Shown here one piece after another: positions 9,473 to 21,591 of a stretch of DNA of 64,000 bases. The notes beneath the pieces are model-generated. The model saw nothing but the letters and a program-made list of their open reading frames with translations, ran no database searches and had not been told where the DNA came from. How positions within the stretch are numbered: position 1 is the first letter of the stretch; the number at the start of each line of letters is the position of its first letter. Source of the stretch: Chimonanthus salicifolius (lineage: Eukaryota > Streptophyta > Magnoliopsida > Laurales > Calycanthaceae); contig CM023540.1 in assembly GCA_013350335.1 (NCBI GenBank), forward strand, positions 2,294,001-2,358,000. Direction: 5' to 3'. The position numbers and the translations under genes are program-made.

Positions 9473-12400
9473 TGTAATAGCCCGGATTTTTAAATCAATA
9501 CATATATTGGCTATTATTTATTTTAATGGTTGAAATTTAGAATTTTGACGGAATGAATGGTAAATGGATCAAAATTTGGACAATGGCCCAAGTATGGTCC
9601 AATGGACCAAGGATTGGATTAATTTCATTTAAATGGGTCAATGATGGTTAATTGGGTCAAGGATGGTCAATTGGGTCAAATACCCATTTGGGACCCAATG
9701 GGTCAAGATGGTTTGAACATTACGGTAAATGGGTAGGAGGTGAATTTAATTGGGCCATGGGCCAATGGGGATCTAATTAGATGGAATGGATTGAAGTGAT
9801 TAAGAATCACCTAAGTTAAATTGGAAATTACCCAAGTGTTATGGTTTAGTGGGGCCCACCTCCATCTCATCAAGTGAGGTGGCTTGTGGACCATGACTTA
9901 GGTGGGGCCGACCACCATGGTTGACTTGGTCAACCATGCGTTTTCAAAGGTAAATTAAGGAGGATCAAGGTAAATTGAGTTGAATTAATTAATGTAAATT
10001 ACCTAAGTTAATCTTGATTAAACCAAGGTAGCACGATCAAGTGGGGCCCACCTCCACCTCATCAAGTGGGGTAGCGGGTTGGCTAAGGAATTGGTGGGGC
10101 CGGCCACCATGGTTGACTTGGTCAACCATGGGTGGATTCATGGAGAAATTAAAGGGAAAGAAATAGAATTAAATTAAGTAATCAAATGACCTAAGTTAAG
10201 AATCAAATTAATTAAGTAAATGGGGTGAGTTAAATGGGTGAGTCAACTAGGAAATGGGTGAGTCAAATGGGTGATTTCCATCTCATTTGACCCACCCAAA
10301 CTTAGACCACCAAAACCGTTGGCCATGGAAGAGTGGTATGGCTAAGACAAGATCCATGAAATGGGGGCTAACTTGGGCATGCATTGGCCCATGGTGGGTT
10401 GGTGGTTCCATCCCATCCCCAACCACCACCACTAAGGGACAATGGGCCTTAGATTAAGGGCATGCAAGGCCATGCACCCATTAGCTTGGTCAAGGGGCTC
10501 ATGGGGAAGACTCCACCTTAATGAGGGTGGAGTCTAACCAAAGCAACCCAAGTTGAGATGGGAAAAGACTAAAGTTTCATCTCATTTCCATCTCTCCATC
10601 TCTCACGCCCTCTCCTAACCGTCCTCTCCTCTCTTCCAAAGACCAAAAGAGAGAAAGAAACTTAGAAGAAAAGAGAAGAACCTAAGCTTGGCCGATCACA
10701 CCTTCAAGATCCAAGACTTGAGATATTTTCCCATTCTCTCCTCCTCGCCCTCTCTCAAACCTACTCCATCTTGGCCGAACCAGCCCTAGGAGATTTTATT
10801 GGATCAAGCTCACCCATTGGCCGAACATCAAGGAGAAAGAAGGAAGGAGAAAGGCTAAGGATCAAGAGGAGCAAGAGGAAACCGGAGGAGCCGCGGGATA
10901 GGTAAGTTGCACTCAACAAGATGTTATTTTTTTAGGAATTAAAGGAAGTCATGAAGGTCCATTTTCTTGGGTTGAAAAGTGGCCAAAACATTACGGGCCA
11001 TGGATTTAAAATCCATCCAAGAAAGGGATAGGACATGGACAAACCCTAATGGGTAAGCTAGGCTATGAAGAATGAAACAAATAAGGACATTATGTATGTA
11101 TATGGATTATGCATGCATGCATGTCAAAGATGGGTAAAAGACCGTAATGGCCGAACCCTAACTGTTATGGAGATATGGAAAGGACCCCATGCATGATTAA
11201 AAAATAAGGTGTATGGTCTAAGATTTATGGTTTAGCCTTTGCATGGCCAAACCCTAGGTTTCTATGTATGTGGATCAAAAGGACAAAAGAAGTGGATTGG
11301 ATAAGGTTCGGCCATGGTATATGGCTGAACCCCATCAAGTGAATCTAACCATTGGATGTGGATTTTTAAGGAAGATGATGAACCATAGGGTTCGGCCATG
11401 ATGTATGGCCGAACCCCATGGAGGTGTACTAGTAATTTTATTGGGAGAAAAAATGGAAAATGATGAAGAATGTTGATGGTTTTAAATGGATTTTAAGTGT
11501 TGTAAACAATGTTTTAATAGGATGGAAATAATGGTAAACCATGGACCATGGGTTCGGCCATGTTGTATGGCCGAACCCCATGGGGAAGTTTTGGTGGATT
11601 TAAATATTTTGGAACCATAGAAAAGATGGAAAATGATGAGGGAAGGTTGGTGACTACAATGGATTCAAAATGTACCTAATGATGTTCAAAAATGGTGATT
11701 TAAATGTATGATGGAATCCCCTCATGGACGGACCTTGTTGTGGATCTAACAGTTGTGAAAGATCTAAGGAAAGAAGAGGTAAATAACATCATGGGTTCGG
11801 CCATGGTGTATGCAGAACCCCATGACCCATTTGTGAGCCATTTTATGGGCTAAGTTAAGGTCTATGCATGTGTTTAAATGAATGGGAATTAGGTTAAGTA
11901 AATGGCTGATTTTAATGATTTTATGTCATGGTTAATAAATCAATCATGGATCCATATTTATGGATCAGTTATGGACCTAAGGATGTAAAAATAAATGAGT
12001 CATTAACCATGGGAAGAAGGATGGCAAAAGTGTAAATATAGCCAAAATGGAAGACCATGGGTTCGGCCATGGTGTATGGCCGAACCCCATTGGGGATGTT
12101 TGTGGACTTAAGGGCTTTAAATAATGACCTTATTTGCTAGATAAATGAAGCATAGGGTTGCTGGTTTTTAGACTCATGTAAATAAAATAATCTATGGATT
12201 AAAAAGGGGACCCAAAAACCTAGTTAGTGAGGTTCGGCCATGGTGTATGGCCGAACCCCACTAAGGTATGAGTAATGGACTTAGGCATGGTTGAAACATG
12301 GGTTTAATTGGTTGACGTTTAATAAGGCATTGGGATCTCGCAAGCGGTGCGCGATCGGTGACCGAATTCGTGGACAGAAGCGCAAGGGAACACTAGTTGG

Positions 12401-13396
12401 TATTTGGTAGGATTCCTAGCTTATTGTAAGCCATGGATTGTGTGTTTATGGATGTTTTCCTTGATTTATTTTGGTAATCAAATGACATGTTTTAAGATGG
12501 GTTTTAATGCTATGATTTGTATTTTATATGGCATATTGCATTTACATCTCATGCATGGCATGGGAGGGAAGAAATGAAACCGGAGTCCATGCTTCGTTGG
12601 GGCGACCGATAAACACACATGGGGATACCTTGATGTGCTTCATCCATCAAGGGGGGTACTATGAGATTGTAATACCTTGATGAGGGTTTTCCATCAAGGG
12701 GGACATTATGTATGATTAAAGAGGGACATTGTATAATGATGATGTACATGATGGGTGGGACTCATACATATGACACCCATGGCATAAGCATTGACTGCAT
12801 AGTTTTGCTATACTATTATCTATGTGTTTTGTTATCACTAATCCATGTGTTGGCCCTACTCGGAGTACCTACTGGGCGCGTTGTCTAACGCCCTACTTCC
12901 ACCTTAGATGATGACGCAGGAAATAGAGGAAATGAAGGACGCGACCGGAGCCAAGCATAGGAGCTTGGAGGAGCTGAGCTAGTTTATTTACTTAAGTTTA
13001 TTTTGGAAATGTAATTTGAGTAACTTAGCTCGTTGGACTATAATAATTTAGACTATTGCTATGGTTTGGACTTTTATTTGGACATTATAATTTTGAGGTA
13101 TTATTAGTAATTAAGTGATGTAACTTCCTTGCTATCTAAAATTGGTAGGATAGATTCTATTATCACTCCGCTTTAAGTTAATATTCCGCAAGCTTACCTT
13201 CTACGTGTGAACCGTTCTCGTGGACTTAGTTCCACGCACACGTAGGGTTGGCCAGTTAAGGGCCGGGCTTTGGAAGCTCTGACTTAACTCGCGTCGTGAT
13301 GCCCCTCGCCTTTTGTCACTCTTTATTTCAAAAAAAAAGAAAATTACCCTGATTTTTAGCTAAGTTAAAGCTTAGTGAAAAGGGGCGAGCGTTACA
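9473..13396 (+). mobile_element. LTR-type element C (complete, 3924 bp)
   Basis: Starts TGTAATAGCCCGG at 9473, ends GAGCGTTACA at 13396, and is flanked by ATTCT (9468-9472) and ATTTT (13397-13401), a 5-bp target duplication with one mismatch. It sits inside EPRV copy b where unbroken copies read continuously. Order along the plus strand: AT-rich 5' part with many TGGGTCAA motifs; a CT-rich tract (10560-10760); a conserved exon-like block ending in GGTAAGT (10901); the hairpin zone; CCTTGATG...CATCAAGG stem-loops near 12630-12700; the GGGCGCGTT...AACGCCC motif (12874-12893); and the conserved terminal block. It is the longest member in the window. No protein-coding content is seen. Confidence 0.92.
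11302..12261. repeat. Dispersed hairpin repeats in element C
   Basis: Six copies at about 11302-11334, 11384-11421, 11546-11583, 11788-11824, 12055-12091 and 12226-12261. The loop reads GGTGT in the element's own orientation. The arms are near-perfect except at 11788 (lost GCC) and 11302 (one substitution). A lone half-site with GGCCGAACCCTA lies near 11149. Confidence 0.85.
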
Positions 13397-14706
13397 ATTT
13401 TGGAATAGAAAAAGGCATATTGTAAGTCTAGCATATATTAAAGGGTTTGATGAAAAGGATATTCCTACAAAAGCCCGTCCATCACAAATGGATGCAAATC
13501 ATTTAAAACTCTGTCAAAAAGAAATAAGTGATTTATTGAAAAAAGGATTGATTAGAAAAAACAAATCCCCTTGGAGCTACATGACATTCTATGTCGAAAA
13601 AGCTGCTAAAATAGAAAGAGGAGTTCCAAGATTGGTTATCAATTATAAGCCTTTAAACAAAGTATTGCAATCTATTATGTACGCCCTACCTAATACGCAA
13701 GACTTGCTTAACAGGCTAAGCAATGCCAAAGTATTTTCAAAATTCGACTTAAAATCAGGATTTTGGCAGATTCAGATAAAAGAAGGAGATAGATATAAAA
13801 CTGCATTTGCAGTCCCCATGCTCCATCTGAATTTCAAAATGTCATTAATAATATATTTTCATCCTATACTCAATTACCATTGTTTACATTGATGATATTC
13901 TTATCTTCTCTGAATTAGTAGATCAACATTGGAAACATTTGAATATATTCAAAAGAATTATAAAAGAAAATGTTCTATCTTGTCCAAAAGGAAAATGAAT
14001 TTGTTCCAACAGAAAATCAGATTCTTAGGATTTGAAATAGAAGACAGAAAAATTACTCCTACCAACAGAGTAATTCAATTTGCTTATAAGTTCCCAGATG
14101 AAATCAAAGACAAAAATATGTTACAAAGATTTCTTAGATGTTTAAATTATGTAGCCTTTTTCTATCAAGACTTGGCAAAAGATGGTAAACTTCTCCAAGA
14201 TAGGCTGAAGAAAAACCCTAAAGAATGGACTTTTAATCATACTAATGCAGTGAAAAGGATTAAAGAAAGAGTTAAAAATCTTCCTTGCAGATGCTTATCT
14301 GATCCAGAAGCCTTCAAAATAGTTCAGACTGATGCTTCTGACAATGGTTATGGTGGAATTCTTTTACAACAAAAAGATTCAAAAGAAGAATTAATAAGAT
14401 TCAATTCTGGTCTTTGGAATGAAGCTCAAAAGAAATATTCAACCATCAAAAAGGAAGTTCTTGCCATTTTTCTTTGTGTGACAAAATTCCAACATGATTT
14501 ATTAAACAAAGAATTCCTGATCAGAGTTGATGCCAAAGTAGCGAAAGAAATCCTGGAAAAAGATGTCAAAAATCTTGTCTCTAAACAAATATTTGCCAGA
14601 TGGCAAGCCATTTTATCCGTATTTGAATTCAAAATTGAATTTATCAATGGAAATTCTAACTCTCTCCCTGATTTTCTTACTAGAGAATTTCTTCAGGGAA
14701 GACAAA

Positions 14707-15930
14707 ATGGCAAGTAGTTCTTCTTCATTCATCCAGAAGAAAGGAAAGGAGAAATTGGCAGAACAAGAAGAAAGCCAAAAGGGTTTTACTCCACCAAAAG
14801 ACCAAGCCAATCAAAATTATATCTTTACACTGGTAACAGAATTCTTGTTACTTCAGATTGCCTTATGGAATAAAGATCTGTTGAAGATAATGTATATTTT
14901 CTCTTTGGACAGGGACTTCATTATTATTCCCCAGACAAGAGAAGAACCCGTGAATGGTATCTCAATATTCTATATCAGATGAAAAACGTCCTCATCTTCC
15001 ACAACAAAAATGCAAGTGGAATTATCACCTATTCAAAGTTCACTATTCTCAAAATCCTCACTGAGGAAGATTGGGATGGTCCTCTTTACATGACAAGACC
15101 AGTCCAACTCTATAATTCGATGAGTTTTTCAATTATTGGGATTATATTGACGCTTGGAAATTTGCATTAGTTTGACAAAATCGTCAATATAGTCATTCAT
15201 GGTTTATCAGGTTCAAAGAAGAAAGTCCTGATGTCACTCCTATTCACCGCAATTTCCCATCTTGGTTTCTCTTCACTTGGTGGTCTCATTTTGGTGCTTC
15301 TCGGAAAATCCTTCGTGATAATTTTCGTTATCTATTTATTAAATTTGGCCAAGTTGAAGAAAAGGTCTCTTGTGATATGATTAATGTTCTTCGTTTCTTC
15401 GCGAAGTTCCATATTCCATACATTCTCCAATGGAAATTTGAGGTGAAAAAAGATTTATATGGTCACACTTGTCTTTTTCAAACTATGTACCAAAAATGGT
15501 GGCCCTTATGAGAGAAATGGTCATGGCTGATCTTTTAGCTAAAAAGATTGCTAAAGAAATTGCTCGTGAAAAATCCGTCGAGCCAATGGACGTCTTAGTT
15601 GAATCCGTCAATTTTGAAGAAAAAATAAAACAAATCCTAGAAGAATATCTTCCAAAGAAGAAAGACACTCTTCATGATTGGGATTCTAATCATGATCCAG
15701 ATTAAAATCTTGATGAGGAAGTTGTACCCCTTGAGAATCTCCATCCTCGATGGGACCCAGACTCTCATGTTAATCCTGATGGGTCAGTCACAGAATATCT
15801 TCGTGGTGGAAAATTTTGGTATTCCTCATCCAAGGACAAATGGAAAGAAAAAGAAAAGGAATCTCAGTTGGCTGAAATATTCCTCGTGAACTCTGTAAAA
15901 GCTAAAGATTTGATGAAAAAGAAAATTTGA
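14707..15930 (+). pseudogene. EPRV ORF2, unknown function (copy b)
   Basis: Second viral ORF, starting MASSSSSF within the last codons of ORF1 and ending TGA at 15928-15930. The N-terminal part is Ser/Lys-rich. The centre is aromatic and Trp-rich (TWWSHFGASRK block at about 15277-15310, KWW near 15495). The C-terminal third is acidic with EEKIKQILEEYLPKKK at about 15615-15663. In this copy the frame is shifted near 14805, a TGA/frame change interrupts it near 15170, and about 100 nt are missing after 15505. It uniquely keeps the uninterrupted reading across the WWSHFGASRK block that is frameshifted in c, d and e. I do not recognise the domain; ORF2 of florendoviruses is described as of unknown function. 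Confidence 0.85.
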
Positions 15931-15948
15931 TGCGATCCTGTTGAATGT

Positions 15949-15960
15949 TGGTATCAGAGC
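15949..15960 (+). other. tRNA-Met primer-binding site (copy b)
   Basis: TGGTATCAGAGC, 18 nt after the ORF2 stop. It is followed by CATTTGGACTTATCTC and the leader direct repeats (GGTGGGG...GCCAGATGTC at about 15979 and 16106). Confidence 0.9.
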
Positions 15961-16352
15961 CATTTGGACTTATCTCTTCTGGTGGGGATATATTGCCAGA
16001 TGTCATGTTACAATGAAAAGTTGCTAAAGTTGTATTGTCTTTGGTGTCCCATCGAGTCAAAAGGCACCTCTATTATCAAGCCAAAAAAGTTGGTGTTGCT
16101 TTTCTGGTGGGGGTATGCTGCCAGATGTCTTAGGAATTATCAAAGGAAGATAAAGTTGTTTTTAGTGTGCATCCCATTTGGCCAAAAGATGCTTCACTTA
16201 TTGTATCTTTTTACTGTGTCCCCAAGTGAGGAATCTCTTTTGTAAAGTTAGTTTGGATGTTTGTGTTGGTAGAATTTCTTTTTACTATTTCTTTTTGAGT
16301 ACTGTCCTCTCTTGGTCGGAAGAGACTGTTCCTATTGTGTGCTTGCTCCATC

Positions 16353-16360
16353 TATATAAG
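16353..16360 (+). promoter_or_regulatory. EPRV 35S-like TATA box (copy b)
   Basis: TATATAAG followed by GAGCC in the conserved core context. The AATAAA found downstream in copies c-f is mutated here (AATGCT near 16503). The intervals to the primer site (about 390 nt) and to the small leader ORF match the other copies. Confidence 0.6.
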
Positions 16361-16573
16361 GAGCCTTGTGTTTTCAGAGTGAATCATCGACATTTGAAAT
16401 AAAAAATTAGATCAAAGTTTTATCTGAGTCCAAGTGTGTGAGTGAGCTTGAAGTCTGAAGTGTGCTAAAAGTTGCTTGGAGTCCTGTCATTAGTCAGTAA
16501 GTAATGCTTGAGCCTCCATAAGTTTGATATACTTAAGTTTGTTTTCTAATCATGTTGTTACTTTTTATAGAAC

Positions 16574-16777
16574 ATGTCTATTCGTCTTGCTTTGCTTAAG
16601 AAGTATTATGATGATGTTCGAACATTGAGAAAAATAGAAATTCTTCTTGAACACATACGACAACACCTGCAAATATGCACACATAGAAATAACCCACGAC
16701 ATCAACGATATGAAAGACGAAGACTAATTTTAATTCAAGCTTATGCTGTGTTCCAATTAGAAGTATTTAGGACATAA
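16574..16777 (+). pseudogene. Leader small ORF, first segment (copy b, 67 codons)
   Basis: Starts MSIRLALLKKYYDDVRTLRK and runs 67 codons to a TAA at 16775. The first 33 residues are conserved in all leaders and look helical. Downstream a frame change leads into the MPPRSVRRE segment (16807 onward) and then a conserved Leu/Glu-rich tail (about 16915-17044, ending LLNEELELLSQ before TAA). The three segments look like decayed parts of one coding region. The function is unknown. Confidence 0.5.
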
Positions 16778-17293
16778 TCAAAATTACAAGCAATGGCTTT
16801 CTGAGATGCCTCCTCGTTCAGTTAGGAGAGAAAAATTATTGTGTGATCTCAGATGTTGCGAAAATCAGTTTAGAAGATTAGAAAATGTTATCTGACAAAT
16901 AGACGAAAATATAGTTGTAGGAAGATATCTTGTTATCCGCATACATACTATTAGGAGATCTATGTTAGTATCCTTCTGTAATCGTGTAAGAAGAGAATAT
17001 TGTAACCTTTTGAATGAAGAATTAGAATTATTATCTCAGGTTTAAATCTTTGCCAAGACCTTTAATAGTAAGATGAATTAAATCTATTATCTAGGATCTG
17101 AAGTTCTTTAACCTAGTTGATTTATCCAATTCTCTTTAGAGCTTTTATTTTCCTTCTTATTCTCCACTTTTGTGCCTCGTTTATTTTTCAAAAAGTGTGG
17201 TCGCGTTGTAAGTCCCACTTCTGGCCAGTGATTAGGCATTAAGGGCTGTAAATCATTGACAAAACTTTTTTCTGCTTTTAACGAGCCACTCAA

Positions 17294-19076
17294 ATGGAAA
17301 ATTCTAAGGGAAAAACAAAACTTATTAAGAATTGATTTAAGCCATTTCAGCATCCTTCTAATAGGTCTACTTCATCTTCCTCATCTTACCAATTTGCTTT
17401 GTCCAACTTTCCTCGTCCCAGTATAGTTAAAGAAAATCCAGAAAAAATAAAAAATTCTGAAGAAAAGGTGTATGAAAACTTTGACCAAGCCATATCCAAT
17501 TGGAAGATGCCAGCCTTGCCTGTAATAGAAATATATAGTAATGGCATATTTGAAGAACAGAATGATTATCACATTAAAACCATTGAGAAAACTGTTTCCC
17601 TCTCTAGAGGAAAACAAACAATCAAAATCCTTGAAAGAAGAATTATTGAACAAATCAGGACCAAATACAACTACCTACACATAGGATTAATTCAGGTAGG
17701 AATCAAACCACTATTTCGATTAGGATTAAAATGTTTCTGTATGTGCTTATGTGCGAGATCAGAGACATGACGAGTTTGATGACTCTCTGTATGCCATGGT
17801 TGAATCAAGTCTCTGCCATGGACCTGTTTATTTTAATTGTTTCCAACATCACAGTTGATGCTCATGATGATGATGTCCTTGATTGTGCAACCATTGGATT
17901 CCAAAGTAAAGGATTAAAAATGAGTCCAAGAAATAAACCTTTTGCTATAGTCTATCGTCTGTTCTACAAATCCATGATCTCTGTCTTTCCCATGATAGCC
18001 TACAATGATAACGTTGATAAAGAAAAAACCACAGTTCTTGTGGAAACAAACATTAATAATAATGTGTTTATCCAAAAAGTTATCAGCTGGGAAGAAGTTG
18101 TTCTCCCAGGAAATTGGCAAATAGAAGATGTTACGCCAAGGGTAAATGAAATAACAGATGATTTGCAAAGTATAGTCAAATTACTAAATGGAAATGTTGA
18201 GGTTAATTTTAGAAGAAAGATGGAACGAGCCAGGAGAAGCTTTGCTGGCTACACTGAAGGAAGAAAAAGTTTTAAATTAGAAGAAGTTGATGATGATAAA
18301 AAAAGTAGTGAGAAAGAAGAAATGGATCAAAAGGTTTTTAGAAACAAAGAAAGTGGAATTGAACACCCTGTGTATAAAAGAACCTCGTAAGAAAGAACCT
18401 ACAACCCTAGTGAGAATGATTTCCTCCATGAAGTCATAAGAATGGTAAGTATCCAAAAGCCAGAGGAAGAACTTGTCAAAAAATTTAAAATTGATAAGCC
18501 ATATTTAAGAGAAAATCTGAAAAAAAAAAAAACACCCTTTAAAGGATTGGTTCTTCAAGAAATTTAATTTAGAAGAAAAAGAAAAAATGAGAGAACTATG
18601 GTATTACCAAATGGAAGAGGAAGAAAGAAATATACTTTTCTTTGATTGGTTTATGGAATATTTTAAGAAAGAGAAAGTTAAAGAAGAAGAAACCCAAAGC
18701 CCAAAACAAATAAAGTTATAGGAAAAACGTCTAGGACATGGAAAGACGTTGAAGGAATAAAGATTCAAAGATCTCACCCACTATGGAAGAAACTTGATAT
18801 TTTTGCCTCAAAATAAACCAAGAATTTTGCTATGCCTATCAAAAATGGATCCATATGTGAATCAAAAACCGAAATAAATGGTATTGACATAGCAAGGAGC
18901 GTTGGAGATATAATTGAACAAAATAATTATGCTAATCTATCCTTATTAACCATTGGAGAACAAACGGATAGGATAGAAGGAACACATAAAACAAAACCAG
19001 AATTAAATAAATGGAAAGAAGAAAGTTCAGAAGAAATCCTTGAAAATGCGATATATGTTCCTAGAAAATTGCCATT
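17294..19076 (+). pseudogene. EPRV ORF1 5' part: movement protein and coat start (copy b)
   Basis: Starts MENSKGK at 17294. Codon 14 (Trp in copies c, e and f) is TGA at 17333-17335. The frame then continues as the Ser-rich region and the 30K core to about 17730, where an extra A shifts it. A 2-nt loss near 17847 restores a readable frame for VDAHDDDVLD onward to 18390, where TAA replaces a Ser codon. The coat N-terminal region follows with more shifts, including a run of A near 18523. Recognisable blocks are ISWEEVVLPGNWQIEDVTPR, the basic-acidic linker EEVDDDKKSSEKEEMDQK and MEEEERNI. Sequence stops matching at 19076, at the fold-back. Confidence 0.92.
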
Positions 19077-19142
19077 TAAAACATCTTTTCTTGAAGAACC
19101 AATCCATTAAAGGGTGTTTTTTCAGATTTTCTCTTAAATATG
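19077..19142 (-). other. Fold-back junction fragment between EPRV copies b and c
   Basis: Between plus-strand copy b (ends 19076) and minus-strand copy c (starts 19143) lies about 10 bp of unmatched filler. It is followed by a short inverted piece of the coat N-terminal region (19087-19142; matches 28405-28460 of copy c). The piece belongs about 600 bp upstream of the break in copy b. This is typical of end-joining with templated filler. Confidence 0.75.
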
Positions 19143-21591
19143 GCTCTGAGATACCAACATTCAACAGGATCTCAAATCATATCTTCTTTTTCATCAAATC
19201 TTTAGCTTTTGCAAAGTTCATGCGGAATAATTCAGCCAACCGAGACTCCTTTTCCTTTGTCCTTGGCTGAGGAATACCAGAATTTTCCACCACGAAGGTA
19301 CTCAGTAACTGATCCGTCAGGATTGACATGAGAGTCAGGGTCCCACCGAGGATGAAGGTTCTCAAGGGGCACACCTTCGTCATCAGGTTTTTCATCAGGA
19401 TCATGATTAGAACCCCAATCATGCTGATCACCTTTCTTTTTTGGCAAATATTCTTCTAAAATCTGTTTAATCTTTTCTTCAAAATTAACAGATTCAAGAG
19501 ACATATCCATAGGATCAGGGGATTTTTCACGAGCAATTTCTTCACCAATTTTCTTGGCTAAGAGATCAGCCATGACCGTTTCATTCTCAAGAGGCTTTTC
19601 ATCTGAAAGAGGATCATTAGTCTTTTCAGGAGGAGAGGTTTGATTCAAAATTCTCTCATAGTATCATTCTCGATTTTAGGCCACCATTTTTGGTACATAG
19701 TTTGAAAAAGACAAGTGTGATCATATAAATCTTTTTTCACCTCAAATTTCCATTGGAGAATGTATGGACTATGGAACTTCGCAAAGAAACAAAGAACATT
19801 AATCATATCACAAGAGACCTTTTCTTCAACTTGGCCAAATTTAATAAATAGATAACGAAAATTATCAGGAAGGATTTCTGGGAAGCACCAAAATGAGACC
19901 ACCAAGTGAAGAGAAACCAAGATGGGAAATTGCAGTGAATAGGAGTGACATCAGGACTTTCTTCTTTGAACCTGATAGACCATGAATGACTATATTGACG
20001 ATTTTGCCACATTAACGCAAATTTCCATGCGTCAATATAATCACAATAATTAAAGAACTCAGTCGAATTATAGAGTTGGACTGGTCTTGTCATGTAAAGA
20101 GGACCATCCCAATCTTCCTTAGTGAGGATTTTAAGAATAGTGAACTTTGAATAGGTGATGATACCATTTGCATTTTTGTTGTGGAAGATGAGGACGCTTT
20201 TCATCTGATGTAAAATATTGAGATACCATTCACGGGTTTTTCTCTTGTCCGAGGAATAATAATGAAGTCCCTTTCCAAAGAGAAAATATACATTATCTTC
20301 AATAGATCTTTCTTCCATAAGACAATCTGAAGTAACAAGAATTCTGTTACCAGTGTAAAGATATAATTCTGATTGACTCGGGTCTTTTGTTGGAGTAAAA
20401 CCCTTTTGGCTTTCTTCTTGTTCTGCCAATTTCTCCTTTCCTTTCTGTAACACCCCAATTTCTCAATAAGATGGATAATTACAAAAATGCCCCTAGATTG
20501 GTAAATTTATTAATTATGATGTTAAATAAGGAAATGGTGGGGCCCATTGTTCAAATTAAGATCATATGAACATATTATAAGGGTCAAATTATCATGAATG
20601 GGTATTGAACATCAATTTGGGTCAATATGATTAATTGGGTCAAAGGACCCAATTGGACCCAATGGGTCATAATGAACTTATTAGACCATTGGGTGAGCCC
20701 AAATTTAATGGGGTTAAGCTGAATTGATTGGAAATTAAGTGGTGCATAAATGGGTAGGCTTGATGCACATGTGAAAACCAAATGCAAATGGCTAAAACAA
20801 CCCATAAATGGGTCATGGAGTCAAAACGGGTTGACCTTGTTGACCACGGCTGACCGTGTGGGCCCTCAAATAAGCTCAATGGTGAGTCAAATCAGGTTGA
20901 GTTGGATTGGAATGAGTTGCATTTAAATTAAATGGTTGGTTGACTCAAGTGTAATAAATGTATGGTATTTAATGTGGTGAGTTAAGCCATTGAGTTAGTT
21001 GAGTCAAAATGGAAATCAAAGGGGCTATAAAATCAGTGAGTTAAAGGGAATATGAGGAGGTGCCTTGGTCTCAAACAAACCAAAACAAGTCCCACACGTT
21101 GGGGACTTGTAATGGTAGTTTCCATGCTAAGTTTTAAATGGAAATGAATGGGAATTGGATCTGGTGCCAATGGGTGTCTTGGTTCTGCCAAGTGACCCTT
21201 TGGTTTAATGAAGAATTTATGAGGGAAATTGAGAGGTCATAGTGGCTGATTTACAAAAGAGGAAGACCACCCCATTTGGCCGATTTTCACACAAAGAAAA
21301 TCCTAAGAATCCTCATCTCTCTCCCTCTCTCCAAACTCTTTCTCTTGACCGAACCAGCACTGGTGTTTTCACCAATTGATCAAGCATAAACCAGCAAAGG
21401 AAGGGAGGCTAAGAAAGATAGGAAGTAAAGAGCAAAGGCAAGAGGAAAAGCTTGGAAAATTTGGTAAGTATTTCCATGGGTTTTTGTTTAATAAAATGGG
21501 ATTAATGGAACATGATTTGGCCATGGGTTGGCCGAATCTACCAAGGGTATGAAGTATATAAATTGAAGCTTAAAAGATAGGAAACATGGAT

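Larger units (their letters stand above)
9418..14717 (+). pseudogene. EPRV ORF1 3' part: RT and RNase H (copy b), split by element C
   Basis: Exonic viral sequence is 9418-9472 and 13397-14717. The RT region begins with the GLIRKNKSPWS and GVPRLVINYKPLNK blocks, then FSKFDLKSGFWQIQIKE. A deletion of about 45-50 bp just after 13819 removes the MPFGLKN block and shifts the frame; the YIDD motif is still readable beyond it at about 13889. A 262-codon frame (13929-14717) covers the RT thumb and connection and the whole RNase H, with TDAS, the Glu in KKEVLA, RVDA and the final Asp in SLPDFLTRE. The stop TAG (14715-14717) overlaps the ORF2 start. It is inactive because of the element C insertion and the deletion. 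Confidence 0.93.
9393..19076 (+). mobile_element. EPRV copy b (plus, interrupted by element C)
   Basis: Starts with a short out-of-order piece (GGCATATTGTAAG at about 9402, normally downstream of the next block). It then runs through the protease/RT junction, element C, RT, RNase H, ORF2, primer site, leader, movement protein and coat start to 19076. Reading through the primer site shows two genome ends joined head-to-tail, as in a concatemer. It ends at a fold-back junction. Confidence 0.93.

Noticed and set aside
13488..14717. Ty3-type retrotransposon gag-pol
   Set aside because: RT and RNase H are linked to a 30K movement protein and a coat region, with no integrase and no long terminal repeats on the viral units, so these are pararetroviral.
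15949..15960. A tRNA-Met gene or fragment
   Set aside because: Only the 12-nt primer-complementary sequence is present; no tRNA body follows.
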